From GCA-020356105 sp964347475 (GTDB taxonomy: Bacteria; Pseudomonadota; Alphaproteobacteria; UBA8366; JADFVY01), in contig CAYFYY010000002.1 of the NCBI GenBank assembly GCA_964347475.1, forward strand, positions 48,597 through 112,596: a DNA stretch of 64,000 nt, read 5' to 3'. The translations under genes and the position numbers were made by a program. The notes below the pieces were generated by a model. The model saw only the letters and a list, made by a program, of their open reading frames with translations. It searched no databases and had not been told where the DNA came from. This document shows, piece after piece, positions 56,115 to 64,000 of the stretch (position 1 is the stretch's first letter; each line of letters starts with the position of its first letter).

Positions 56115-57347
56115 TCAGAAGGCGGCGGGGGCCGACGCCAGCACCTCGAGCACGCGGTCGATGTCGGCCGCGGTGTGGTCGGCGGAGACCTGGAAGCGGA
56201 TCTCCTCCTCTCCGCGTGGCACCACCGGGTAGGTGATCGCTGTCGCGAGCACGCCGTGCGCCCGCAAATGCGCGACCAGCGCCGCGGTGCGCGCGGTATC
56301 GCGCACCATCAGCGGCACCACCGGGTGCTCGCCCGGGATCGTCTCGAGACCGAGCGTGCCAAGACCCTCTTCGAAGCGCGCCGTCATTGCCCGAAGGTGG
56401 CGCAGCAGCGCCAGCCCCTCGCGGCTGTCGAGGATGTCGAGGGCCCTGGCCGCCGCCGCCGCCTCCCCCGGGGTGATCGGGTTGGAGGAGATGTAGAACG
56501 GCGCCTTCTCGCGCAGGAAATCGAGGATCGTGCGGCTGCCCGCGACGTAGCCGCCGTTGACGCCGAGCGCCTTGCCAAGCGTCGCGATCAGCAGGTCGAC
56601 AGGCTCGCCGCCGGCGTACTCCTCGGTGCCGCGGCCGGTCTCGCCGATCGCGCCGACGCCGTGCGAATCGTCGGCGACCACCAGCACCCCCTCGGCGAAC
56701 GCCTCTTCGCAACCGCGCGCAAGCGCCACGATCTTATCGAGCGGCGCGTGGTCGCCGCGCATGCTGAAGATGCCGTCGGTGACCACGATGGCGCGCCGGC
56801 AGTTTTGCCACGCCTTGGCCAGGCAGGCCTCTAGCTCGGCGAGGTCGAGATGGCGGTAGATGTACTTTTCCTTCGGCCGTGCGAGCCGCATCGCGTTGAT
56901 GATGCAGTTGTGGTTGAGCTCGTCCGAGATCACCGCGGTCTCATCGCTGATGAGCGGCGGCAGCGTGCCCATCACGGTGGCGTAGGCGGAGCTGAACAGC
57001 ATCGCCGCCTCGCGGCCGTGGAAGGCAGCGAGCTTGCGCTCCAGCTGCACGTGCGCGTCCCAGGTGCCGCTGATGAAGCGCACCGCACCGGGTCCGGCGC
57101 CGCAGGCGCGCACCGCCGCCTCCTCGGCGGCGATCACCTCGGGCCGCAGCGCCATGCCGAGATAGGAGTTCGAGTTCATGCGCAGATATGGCCGCTCGCC
57201 CTCGCCTTTCAGGAGATACCGCGGCCCATGCTCGCCGTCGGCCGGCACGACGCCGGCGAACACCGTCTCGGCGCCTTTGAGCGAGCCGGCCGCCTCCAGC
57301 GCCTCGAGCTCAGCAGTCAGCGTCTCCTCCAGTCGCGGGCGGGTCAT
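56115..57347 (-). CDS. kbl: 2-amino-3-ketobutyrate CoA ligase (glycine C-acetyltransferase)
   Basis: 410 residues from the ATG at 57347, preceded by AAGGAGGGACCGAAG, an excellent RBS; the open frame upstream is not conserved. A PLP-dependent alpha-oxoamine synthase: YLGMALRPEV, DDSHGVGAIGETGRGT and the PLP lysine in IATLGKALGVNGGYVAG. It splits 2-amino-3-ketobutyrate with CoA into glycine and acetyl-CoA. Upstream in the same direction lies the SDR-type threonine dehydrogenase, making the two-step threonine degradation path. Confidence 0.93.
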   Translation of the reverse strand: MTRPRLEETLTAELEALEAAGSLKGAETVFAGVVPADGEHGPRYLLKGEGERPYLRMNSNSYLGMALRPEVIAAEEAAVRACGAGPGAVRFISGTWDAHVQLERKLAAFHGREAAMLFSSAYATVMGTLPPLISDETAVISDELNHNCIINAMRLARPKEKYIYRHLDLAELEACLAKAWQNCRRAIVVTDGIFSMRGDHAPLDKIVALARGCEEAFAEGVLVVADDSHGVGAIGETGRGTEEYAGGEPVDLLIATLGKALGVNGGYVAGSRTILDFLREKAPFYISSNPITPGEAAAAARALDILDSREGLALLRHLRAMTARFEEGLGTLGLETIPGEHPVVPLMVRDTARTAALVAHLRAHGVLATAITYPVVPRGEEEIRFQVSADHTAADIDRVLEVLASAPAAF

Positions 57348-57414
57348 CTTCGGTCCCTCCTTCAAGTTCGAATCCTTTACACGAATGCCTTTACCCGGCT
57401 CTACCGATCGTCCC

Positions 57415-57584
57415 GCCCCCTCCCCAACCCCTCCCCCCAAGCAGGGTTCGCGCCCATTTCCGATCACCGGGCAAGGGAGCGGGGCTCTGCCCCTGCGTCA
57501 CGGCGGCAATCAAGCCCCTCTCCCTCGCGCGGTGGACGGGCCCGGGTTCCGGCGGCCCATGGGGGGAGGGGTTGGGGAGGGGGC
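57415..57584. repeat. Perfect 24-bp inverted repeat between tdh and kbl
   Basis: Left arm GCCCCCTCCCCAACCCCTCC plus CCCC (57415-57438) is the exact reverse complement of 57561-57584. The 122-base interior has a further pair AGGGAGCGGGGCT / AGCCCCTCTCCCT with one mismatch. It sits in the space between the end of tdh and the start of kbl, so it would lie within a tdh-kbl transcript if one exists. Confidence 0.85.
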
Positions 57585-57616
57585 AGCGCGCGGTCATCCG
57601 TTTCGTGCCAGGGCCC

Positions 57617-58597
57617 TCAGGTTTCGCTCTGCGGAGTGCCGCCGGCACGGCGCAGCGCCGGGCCGAGCTTGTCCAGCATGTCCTTGGTCATCGCCTTAAG
57701 GTCGTAGTCCGGCTGCCAGCCCCATTCCTCGCGCGCGGCGCTGTCGTCCATCGAGCGCGGCCAGGTGTCGGCGATCGCCTGGCGCACCGGGTCGACCTCG
57801 TAGTCGATGACGAAATCCGGGATGTGCTTCCTGATCTCCGCCGCCAGCTCCGCCGGGGTGAAGCTCATCGCGGTGACGTTGAAGGCGTTACGGTGCTTAA
57901 GGTTCGCCGGGTCGGCCTCCATCACCTCGATCATCGCGCGGATCGCATCGGGCATGTACATCATGTCGAGCCGTGTGTCGGCGGACAGGAAGCAGGTGTA
58001 GTGGCGGTAGCGCAGCGCCTGGCGGAAGATCTCGACGGCATAGTCGGTGGTGCCGCCGCCGGGCGGCGCGACGTGGCTGATCAGCCCCGGCAGCCGGATG
58101 CCGCGGGTATCGACGCCGAAGCGGTGCGTGTAGTAGTCGCACAGGAGCTCGCCGGCGACCTTGGTGACGCCGTACATCGTGGTCGGCCGCTGGATCGTGT
58201 CCTGCGGGGTCTTGTCGCGCGGCGTCGTCGGGCCGAAGGCGCCGATCGAGCTCGGCAGGAATACCGAGCAGAGGTGGTGCCGGGCGATCTCGAGCACCGT
58301 ATAGAGGCTGCCCATGTTGAGCAGCCAGGCGGCCTGCGGCTTCTCCTCGGCGACGGCCGAGAGGAGGGCGGCCATGTGGTAGATCGTGCCGACCCGGTAT
58401 TGCGTGACGATCTCGCGGATCTGCGCCGCCTCGAGGCAGTCGAGCAGCTCGAACGGCCCGGACGCCACAGTGCCGCCCGGCGGCACGCGGATGTCCGAGG
58501 CGATCACGGATTCGGCGCCGTAGCGCTCGCGCAGCGCCGGCACCAGCTCCGAGCCGATCTGCCCCAGCGCCCCGGTGACGAGGATCGTCGTCTTCAT
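57617..58597 (-). CDS. tdh: L-threonine 3-dehydrogenase, short-chain (SDR/epimerase-like) type
   Basis: 326 residues of the extended SDR fold: NAD motif VTGALGQIGSELV, then the catalytic YGVTK (Tyr and Lys) with S/T upstream in LPSSIGAFGP. The wording (RLPGLISHVAPPGGGTTDYAVEIF) is that of the SDR-type threonine dehydrogenase rather than a sugar epimerase; the neighbouring kbl confirms it. Oxidises threonine to 2-amino-3-ketobutyrate with NAD+. Confidence 0.92.
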   Translation of the reverse strand: MKTTILVTGALGQIGSELVPALRERYGAESVIASDIRVPPGGTVASGPFELLDCLEAAQIREIVTQYRVGTIYHMAALLSAVAEEKPQAAWLLNMGSLYTVLEIARHHLCSVFLPSSIGAFGPTTPRDKTPQDTIQRPTTMYGVTKVAGELLCDYYTHRFGVDTRGIRLPGLISHVAPPGGGTTDYAVEIFRQALRYRHYTCFLSADTRLDMMYMPDAIRAMIEVMEADPANLKHRNAFNVTAMSFTPAELAAEIRKHIPDFVIDYEVDPVRQAIADTWPRSMDDSAAREEWGWQPDYDLKAMTKDMLDKLGPALRRAGGTPQSET

Positions 58598-59421
58598 CGG
58601 CGAAGGCCCTTAAGGTTGGGTTCGGTGATGGCGGTCATGGCGTCCCTGGCATCCGTCGGGTCCGTGGCGGCGCGCCCGACCGGGCGGTGCGGGCGGGGCG
58701 GTGGGCACGGCTGGCATGGTACGGGTATTGGCGGAAATCTCAAAGGGCGGACCGGCGCCCCGGCCGGCGCCGCCTTCCGGACGCGCGAAACAACCCCATG
58801 CAAAGGTGTTTTCCGCGGGTTTCGGGAGGGAATTCCGGCCCACTCGACGCCGGCCAGCGGCCTCATCCTGAGCCTGTCGAAGGGTGGCGCCGGGAGGAAC
58901 CGTGCTCCTTCGCGGCACGGCCGCCGCGCCTTCGCACGGCAGGACCTGATCGGGGGCTGACCCGGCGGCGAGGTTCGCGGGCGTCCGGAGCGCGTGTTCA
59001 TGGCTCGAAATCGTCCTCAACGCGCGCGGCACCCGCTTCCGCCCGCCCCCGGTGCCGAACATCGACCTGAACGTGTGGCTCGCGGCCGTGCGTCGGCCAA
59101 TTTCCGAGATGAACGCCAGTGAACCGGCCCTGCCGCCGTCACCGAACCGCAAGGATCTGCCGTGCGGCGCCACCGTCCGGCACAATGGCTGGTCGTGCCA
59201 TTGTGATCCCGGCCGGGTCGGTTTGTCGGCTGTCCTGCCGGACTGTTCTCTCGGCGCCCGCCAAACTGTGACAATTCCCACGGCATGAGGCAGTCGTGCT
59301 GTCCTAGGTATTCGAAGGCAGGTGGCCGTGCCGCAAAAGGCACGCAGACAAAATTCGTGCAGGTCAGCACTGCACGGTCTTGCGAACACCACCGCTTTTC
59401 AACGGGTAGGGGAGATTTGTC
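58598..59421. other. 824-bp divergent intergenic region with repeat elements
   Basis: Between tdh (minus) and the di-haem peroxidase (plus). It holds a GGCGCC-CCGGCC-GGCGCC hairpin (58754-58771), copy B of repeat family 1 (58786-58826) and CCTCATCCTGAGCCTGTCGA ending in AGG (58861-58883), which recurs inverted at 63753-63775. The remaining ~500 bases show no gene or RNA I can support; open frames there lack family resemblance. A GGGGAG RBS precedes the peroxidase start. Confidence 0.55.
58786..58826 (+). repeat. Dispersed repeat family 1, copy B
   Basis: Reads GAAACAACCCCATGCAAAGG followed by TGTTTTCCGCGGGTTTCGG. Differs from copy A at a few positions and is preceded, as are the other copies, by a GC-rich GCCGGCC hairpin about 15 bases upstream. 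Confidence 0.75.
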
Positions 59422-60861
59422 ATGAAAACCAGCATGAATCGCCGTCACGACGGCATGGGGAGGGCGGGATCCCGCTTCCCCGGATTCGTAACGCGCGTGT
59501 GCACCGGGATCGGCGGCGTCGCCTTCATGATGGCGGCCGCCCCGTCGCTCGCCGACGAGGACGGCGAGGTGGACCTGCCGGCGCCGGCCCGGGATTCGGA
59601 GTTCCGGCAACCCTCCGAAGCGGAGGTCGAGCTCGGCCGCATGCTGTTCTTCGACAAGGAGCTGAGCGGGAACCGGAACATCTCGTGCGCGACCTGCCAT
59701 TCGCCGGTCGTCGCGACCGTGGACGGTCTGTCGACCAACATCGGCACCGGCGGCGGGGGGCTCTCGGTCCTGCGCGATGCCGGCAGCTTCCCGCCGACCG
59801 CGTTCGATCCCCAGGCGCGGGGCGCGCGCAACATGACGCCCCTGTTCAATCTGGGTCACGAGCAGTTCGTGAAGCTGTTCTGGGACGGCAGGATCCAGGT
59901 CGACCCGAATGTGCCGCAGGGCTTCGCCACCCCGGCGGGCAGCGACCTGCCTTTCGGGTTCGACAACGCCCTCGCGGCCCTCTCGATCTTCGCCGAAACC
60001 GATACCCAGGAGATGCTGGGGGAGGAGGGGACGAACGAGCTTGCCGATGCCGCCGCCCTCGTGCACCCGCAGATCGGTGTCTGGGACGGGCTCGTTGTCC
60101 GGCTCGGTGCGATCCCCGAGTACGTCGATCTCTTCACCGCGGCGTTCCCCGAGGTCGGTGGCGACCCGGACAACATTACGATCGTGCACGTCGGAACGGC
60201 GATCGGCGCCTTCCAGGCGGTGGCCTTCCGGTCGGACAACAGCCCCTTCGACCGCTTCCTGCGCGGCAACCGCAAAGCCATGAGCTTGAGCGCCATCCGG
60301 GGCATGCGGCTCTTCTACGGACGGGCCGGGTGTTCGGAATGCCACGCCGGCGTCTTCCAGACCGACCATGACTTCCATGCCATCGGCATGCCCCAGATCG
60401 GGCCGGGATTCGGCGACGGTTTCATGGGCCGCGAGGACTTCGGGCGCGAGGGTTTCACCGGGGATCCGGCCGACCGCTACCGCTTTCGCACGCCCTCGCT
60501 CCGCAACGTCGCGCTGACCGGGCCATGGGGACATGACGGCGCCTTCAACTCGTTGCGCGCGGTCGTCGAGCATCATCTGGACCCCTTGGGGTCGCTGCTG
60601 GGCTACGATCCGTCGCAGATCGTGATGCCGCCGCGCCCGGACCTGGACGCGCTCGATCTGGTCGCGTTCAACGACCCGGGGGTCACCGGCGCGATCGCCG
60701 CCGCCATCGAGATCGTTCCGCCGGCGCAAACGCTGTCCGGGGACGACAAGGACGATCTGATCGACTTCCTTTACGCGCTGACCGATCCATCGGCGGGTGA
60801 CTTAAGGAAGTCCGTGCCGACGCGGGTGCCCAGCGGCCTGCCGCTGGCCGAGATCAACTAG
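59422..60861 (+). CDS. Di-haem cytochrome c peroxidase (CCP/MauG family)
   Basis: 479 residues with an N-terminal export signal (about 20-44, cleavage near SLADE), two haem-binding motifs CATCH (89-93) and CSECH (304-308), and the FFDKELSGNRNISC and FRTPSLRNVALTGPWGHDG segments conserved in bacterial di-haem peroxidases. It reduces H2O2 with electrons from periplasmic cytochromes or, as in MauG, oxidises another substrate. The 44-base gap to the next small exported gene suggests a two-gene operon. Confidence 0.9.
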   Translation: MKTSMNRRHDGMGRAGSRFPGFVTRVCTGIGGVAFMMAAAPSLADEDGEVDLPAPARDSEFRQPSEAEVELGRMLFFDKELSGNRNISCATCHSPVVATVDGLSTNIGTGGGGLSVLRDAGSFPPTAFDPQARGARNMTPLFNLGHEQFVKLFWDGRIQVDPNVPQGFATPAGSDLPFGFDNALAALSIFAETDTQEMLGEEGTNELADAAALVHPQIGVWDGLVVRLGAIPEYVDLFTAAFPEVGGDPDNITIVHVGTAIGAFQAVAFRSDNSPFDRFLRGNRKAMSLSAIRGMRLFYGRAGCSECHAGVFQTDHDFHAIGMPQIGPGFGDGFMGREDFGREGFTGDPADRYRFRTPSLRNVALTGPWGHDGAFNSLRAVVEHHLDPLGSLLGYDPSQIVMPPRPDLDALDLVAFNDPGVTGAIAAAIEIVPPAQTLSGDDKDDLIDFLYALTDPSAGDLRKSVPTRVPSGLPLAEIN

Positions 60862-60905
60862 CGCCTGTAGCCGCGGATTCGGCGCACGGGGCCGGAAAGG
60901 ACGCC

Positions 60906-61157
60906 ATGTCGAAGCAATCCGTTCCGATGGTCGCGGCCGTGACGGCAACAATCATCGCCTGCGTACCGGCCGTCGCGGCGCTGGAAACGGGGCGGCTCGA
61001 CTGCCCCGACCGGGAGGTGATCGTCAGGGACCTTCATGCGGCCGGCGAGCAGCGGGTCGCGGTCGACGTGAAGCCCGAGGGCATCGTCATGGAGATCTGC
61101 GTTCCCCGCAACGGCGACTGGATCGAGATCTGGACCCGGCCGCGCGCAGGGACTTGA
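60906..61157 (+). CDS. Small exported protein, possible partner of the di-haem peroxidase
   Basis: 83 residues: signal peptide (about 6-25, cleavage after VAALE), then a mature chain of about 58 residues with two cysteines (CPDREV and EICVPRNGDWIEIW) that could form a disulfide. No recognised family. Its position 44 bases behind the peroxidase gene, same strand, suggests coexpression in the periplasm. Confidence 0.6.
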   Translation: MSKQSVPMVAAVTATIIACVPAVAALETGRLDCPDREVIVRDLHAAGEQRVAVDVKPEGIVMEICVPRNGDWIEIWTRPRAGT

Positions 61158-61163
61158 GCGAGA

Positions 61164-61196
61164 GGCCGGCGCGGGGAGGACGCCGCCGCGCCGGCC
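61164..61196 (+). terminator. Hairpin after the di-haem peroxidase operon, no T tract
   Basis: GGCCGGCGCGG (61164-61174) pairs perfectly with CCGCGCCGGCC (61186-61196), 11-base loop. The run of T that would make it a classic terminator is missing, so it may be Rho-assisted or belong to the repeat that follows. Confidence 0.45.
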
Positions 61197-61217
61197 GGGC
61201 GCCGGCCCCGGCCGTGT

Positions 61218-61257
61218 GGAACGAGCCCATGCGTTAGGGTTTTCTGCGGGTTTGCGG
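61218..61257 (+). repeat. Dispersed repeat family 1, copy C
   Basis: Reads GGAACGAGCCCATGCGTTAG followed by GGTTTTCTGCGGGTTTGCGG, the most diverged of the three copies; a GCCGGCC-rich hairpin lies about 20 bases upstream. Confidence 0.65.
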
Positions 61258-61514
61258 AGGAAGGAAGCCGCCACCCTCGACACCAGACGGCACTCGCCGC
61301 GGCGACACAACTGGCAAGGGCGGAGGCCGGCAAACAAACCGATTCGAAATTTCCGCTCGCTGGCTATTGACTTGGTTGTCCGGCAACCGCGTTTGTAATC
61401 CGGTTCGTCTGCTTTTGCCACGGTAACCAAAACCGTGCTTAATTCCCGCTTAGCGTGTCTTCGGCCAAATGGTTTGGTCGTATCGGCGGCGTCTGAGCCA
61501 AAAGAGGTTCCGCC

Positions 61515-61871
61515 ATGGCAGTCGACTTCCAGGACGCTAAAACAAGCGTTGCCGATGAGCTGAAGCGTCGACGTCTCGAAATGACTCCGAAGGCGATGGC
61601 CCCGTTGCGCGCCATCGACTTTGCTCGCTTGGTCGGCATTTACGATCACGAAGAACGGTTTCTCCGTGAGGTATTCATATCCAGCCTCGTTGATGCCCAT
61701 CGGGCCCGGACACGTGGCGGTACAGGGACTAAGAAAATCAATGCACAAGATGTGCAGACCGCGATGCTGATGCTGGGATCCGCCGTGTCGGCGGCGGACG
61801 AACAGACATTTTCGCGCGCACACAAGTCCATCGTTCGCGAGATCTGCCCGTATTGTGGCGGAAACCTGTGA
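61515..61871 (+). CDS. Small protein with a possible histone-fold segment and a C-terminal CPYC motif
   Basis: 118 residues, no signal peptide. Residues about 45-95 read as a long helix (HEERFLREVFISSLVDAHRA), a basic loop (RTRGGTGTKK) and INAQDVQTAMLMLG, which looks like the helix 2, loop 2 and helix 3 of a histone fold (compare the basic-T-x-x-DV-x-x-A pattern). The tail has CPYCGG, a zinc-knuckle-like pair. I do not recognise an established family; the histone-fold idea is inference. Codon use is less GC-biased than in the neighbourhood, which hints at transfer. The stop is nine bases before the next gene. Confidence 0.5.
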   Translation: MAVDFQDAKTSVADELKRRRLEMTPKAMAPLRAIDFARLVGIYDHEERFLREVFISSLVDAHRARTRGGTGTKKINAQDVQTAMLMLGSAVSAADEQTFSRAHKSIVREICPYCGGNL

Positions 61872-61879
61872 GGGCGGCG

Positions 61880-62248
61880 ATGGACTACAAAGCTCTGGTC
61901 GATTTCAACAAGTATACGCTGGCGCTGGCGGCGGCGGGATTCGTCTACGCGCTCGAGAAACTCGCGCCAATGGAGAGCGCCGCCGGACGCTACCTCTTGC
62001 TTGCGGTTTTGGGAATATTCTTCCTGTCAATCGCCTTCGGCGTCCTCGTGTTCGCGGTGGCGACCAGAGCCCAGCACGATACGCAAAATGTCAGCGATCG
62101 CGCTAAGTCGCTGATCCGGTTTTTCGGCTTATGGCATGCAATACTTTTCGGCGTCGGCATCAGCGTAGTGGCCGTCATATTGGCCGACCGCGTGTTATCG
62201 CCGCCGGCGCCGGATACACAAGTGGTATGCTGCTGCGACTCGAGCTGA
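61880..62248 (+). CDS. Small membrane protein of unknown function
   Basis: 122 residues from the ATG at 61880, with three predicted membrane helices (about 12-28, 39-62, 87-106) and a C-terminal cysteine cluster CCCDSS. No family recognised. It starts nine bases after the preceding gene's stop and is surely cotranscribed with it; a membrane partner for a small DNA- or zinc-binding protein is one possible reading. Confidence 0.6.
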   Translation: MDYKALVDFNKYTLALAAAGFVYALEKLAPMESAAGRYLLLAVLGIFFLSIAFGVLVFAVATRAQHDTQNVSDRAKSLIRFFGLWHAILFGVGISVVAVILADRVLSPPAPDTQVVCCCDSS

Positions 62249-62257
62249 CGACCGGTA

Positions 62258-63556
62258 TCAGCCAGCTGGAAACACCCGCTCGAACACCGTATCCACGTGC
62301 TTCGTGTGATACGCCATGTCGAACATGGCGTCGATCGCCTTGGCGTCGAGGTGCTTCTTGATCGCCTTGTCAGACTTGAGCAGCGCCGCGAAGTCCTCGC
62401 CCTTCTCCCACGCCGCCATGGCGTTGCGCTGCACCGCCTCGTAGGCATCCTCGCGGCTCATGCCGGCCTGCGTGAGCGCCAGCAGGACGCGCTGCGAGTT
62501 GTGCAGGCCGCCGAGCGAATCCAAATTCCGCTGCATCGCCTCGGGATAGACCACGAGCTTGTCCACCACCCCCGTCAGCCGCGCCAGCGCGAAGTCGAGG
62601 GTCACCGTCGCGTCCGGGGCGATCATGCGCTCGACCGACGAATGCGAGATGTCGCGCTCGTGCCACAGGGCGACGTTCTCCAGCGCCGGGACGACGGCGG
62701 CGCGGACGAGCCGGGCAAGGCCCGTCAGGTTCTCCGTCAGCACCGGGTTGCGCTTGTGCGGCATCGCCGACGAGCCCTTCTGGCCGGGGCTGAAATACTC
62801 CTCGGCCTCGCGGACCTCGGTGCGCTGCAGGTGGCGGATCTCGACGGCCAGCCGCTCGACCGACGATGCGATCACGGCGAGGGTCGCGAAATAGGCGGCG
62901 TGGCGGTCGCGCGGGATCACCTGGGTCGACACCGGCTCCGGCCTGAGGCCCAGCCGCTGCGCGACATGCGCTTCGACGGCGGGGTCGATGTTGGCGAAGG
63001 TGCCGACGGCGCCGGAGATGGCGCAGGTCGCGACCTCCTCGCGTGCCGCCAGCATGCGGCCGCTGTTGCGCGCGGACTCGACGTCGTGGCCGGCGAGCTT
63101 GAGGCCGAAGGTCGTCGGCTCGGCATGGATGCCGTGGCTGCGGCCCATGCAGACGGTGTATTTGTGCTCCTTGGCGCGCCGCTCCAGCGCCGCCATCAGG
63201 GCGTCGAGGTCGCCGAGCAGGATATCGGCCGCCTGACACAGCTGGACGGCAAGGCAGGTGTCGAGCACGTCCGACGAGGTCATGCCCTGGTGCACGAAGC
63301 GCGCCTCGTCGCCGACGTGCTCGGCGAGGTTGGTGAGGAACGCGATGACGTCGTGCCGGGTCTCGCGCTCGATCTCGTCGATGCGCTCGATCTCCCATTT
63401 GCCGCGCTGCCAGACCGCGGCGGCGGCCTCCCGCGGGATCACGCCGAGCTCGGCCTGGGCATCGCAGGCATGCGCCTCGATCTCGAACCAGATGCGGAAC
63501 CTGTTCTCCGGCTCCCAGATCTTGACCATCTCCGGCCGGCTGTAGCGCGGGATCAT
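62258..63556 (-). CDS. purB: Adenylosuccinate lyase
   Basis: 432 residues from the ATG at 63556 (MIPRYSRPEMVKIWEPENR is the standard bacterial PurB start; the frame beyond is not conserved). Superfamily signature GSSAMPHKRNPVLTE; catalytic His region GRSHGIHAEPTTFGLK and TSSDVLDTC present. It removes fumarate from adenylosuccinate and SAICAR in purine synthesis. Convergent with the membrane protein gene, nine bases apart. Confidence 0.95.
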   Translation of the reverse strand: MIPRYSRPEMVKIWEPENRFRIWFEIEAHACDAQAELGVIPREAAAAVWQRGKWEIERIDEIERETRHDVIAFLTNLAEHVGDEARFVHQGMTSSDVLDTCLAVQLCQAADILLGDLDALMAALERRAKEHKYTVCMGRSHGIHAEPTTFGLKLAGHDVESARNSGRMLAAREEVATCAISGAVGTFANIDPAVEAHVAQRLGLRPEPVSTQVIPRDRHAAYFATLAVIASSVERLAVEIRHLQRTEVREAEEYFSPGQKGSSAMPHKRNPVLTENLTGLARLVRAAVVPALENVALWHERDISHSSVERMIAPDATVTLDFALARLTGVVDKLVVYPEAMQRNLDSLGGLHNSQRVLLALTQAGMSREDAYEAVQRNAMAAWEKGEDFAALLKSDKAIKKHLDAKAIDAMFDMAYHTKHVDTVFERVFPAG

Positions 63557-63918
63557 CGCGGCTGCTCTTTCCTGCTCAAGGGAACGGCCGCGTTTATGCC
63601 AGAGCCGGCGGCAGGGGTAAAGGGACGGCAGCCATCGACCTTGCCCCGCGATGGAGACCTCTGCGCAAGTGGGCGGGACCCTTCGAGACGGCCCTGCGGG
63701 CCTCCTCAGGGTGAGGATACGCAAGTTTTTCCCCATGCTGAGGAGGCTGCGTCCTTCGACAGGCTCAGGATGAGGGCAGCCGTTTCGAGGTGAGAGGAAA
63801 ATCTCCCCCGTATCGCAGAAATTCCCTTGATGGGGGAGGGCAGGGTGGGGGAGACAACCGGCCAAGGGCTTGACCGCGGGCCGGCCGGGCGCATATCCCG
63901 GGGGACACAGGAGGGCGC
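63557..63918. other. 362-bp divergent intergenic region with repeat elements
   Basis: Contains GGAGACCTCTGCGCAAG (63654 on), resembling the outer arm at 5539-5549, then CTTCGAGACGGCC, CCTCCTCAGGGTGAGGA, CCCATGCTGAGGAGGC and CCTTCGACAGGCTCAGGATGAGG (63753-63775, inverted copy of 58861-58883). Promoters of purB and the FMN reductase must lie here. No gene seen. Confidence 0.55.
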
Positions 63919-64000
63919 ATGACCACCATCATCGGACTGTCGGGAAGCCTCCGGAAGGGCTCGTTCAACGCATCGCTGCTCGCCGTTGCCGCCGAGGTGG
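63919..64000 (+). CDS. NADPH-dependent FMN reductase, N-terminal fragment (3' truncated by window edge)
   Basis: The 27 visible residues, MTTIIGLSGSLRKGSFNASL and onward, are the FMN-phosphate-binding loop (GSLRKGSFN) of the flavodoxin-fold NAD(P)H:FMN reductase family (SsuE/ChrR/AzoR-like). GGAGG lies seven bases upstream. The rest is outside the window, so the subfamily cannot be settled. Confidence 0.8.
   Translation, partial: MTTIIGLSGSLRKGSFNASLLAVAAEV

Larger units (their letters stand above)
61158..61514. other. 357-bp intergenic region with hairpin and repeat
   Basis: Holds the strong GC hairpin at 61164-61196 just after the small exported gene, repeat family 1 copy C (61218-61257), and then less GC-rich DNA from about 61330 that should contain the promoter of the 61515 gene. 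No gene seen. Confidence 0.55.

Noticed and set aside
60858..61823. 321-residue minus-strand frame
   Set aside because: Overlaps a plausible small exported gene, a hairpin, a repeat and the histone-like gene; no RBS or family similarity.

Overview
The window is a 64 kb piece of a GC-rich alphaproteobacterial chromosome. Supporting signs are the DUF1476 (F1-ATPase zeta inhibitor) gene, the NAGGN osmolyte operon, the MttB-family methyltransferase, HemY-type protoporphyrinogen oxidase, and several intergenic palindromic repeats of a kind common in Hyphomicrobiales/Rhodospirillales-like genomes. I cannot name the genus. I saw no rRNA, tRNA, CRISPR array, prophage or transposase.

Left part (1-18 kb): 3' end of a nicotinate phosphoribosyltransferase, a Sel1-repeat protein, class II fumarase, hemY and recQ. 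Then comes a redox module: an octaheme c-type cytochrome, a membrane cytochrome b and a DUF302 protein in one minus-strand operon ended by a clear terminator. It diverges from an exported TlpA-like thioredoxin across an AT-rich promoter region. A zinc alcohol dehydrogenase, CorA, a beta-hydroxyacid dehydrogenase and malate synthase G follow.

Middle (18-40 kb): a methyltransferase/ATP-grasp fusion, a bacteriohemerythrin, an MttB-family methyltransferase beside a complete oligopeptide-type ABC transporter, an FMN-binding split-barrel protein, a Sel1 protein and a beta-propeller/cytochrome c fusion. The most unusual region is 30.6-39.4 kb. One arm encodes the two halves of a ThDP-dependent decarboxylase of the sulfopyruvate/phosphonopyruvate type, a TauE/SafE permease and a class III CoA-transferase. 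The opposite arm encodes a GntR/UTRA regulator translationally coupled to a complete second succinate-dehydrogenase-like complex and both subunits of a class I fumarase. The flavoprotein lacks the histidine that normally binds FAD covalently but keeps the dicarboxylate active site. It looks like a regulated catabolic module for a C4-like dicarboxylate or a substituted succinate; the substrate is unknown.

Right part (40-64 kb): a frameshifted HEAT-repeat gene, two glutathione transferases, a gamma-glutamyltransferase-family enzyme, the DUF1476 protein, a quinone oxidoreductase, TrkH, an NRDE protein and a polysaccharide-deacetylase-family hydrolase. Next are the NAGGN operon (asnO, ngg, M42 peptidase), threonine catabolism (kbl and SDR-type tdh, separated by a 24-bp perfect inverted repeat), a di-haem peroxidase with a small exported partner, a possible histone-fold small protein followed by a membrane protein, purB, and the start of an FMN reductase.

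Intergenic spaces carry at least three repeat families: a roughly 40-bp conserved element preceded by GC-rich sequence (three copies), Rhizobiales-like REP palindromes, and the CCTTCGACAGG/CCTCATCCTGAG family. All calls come from reading the sequence; no database search was run.
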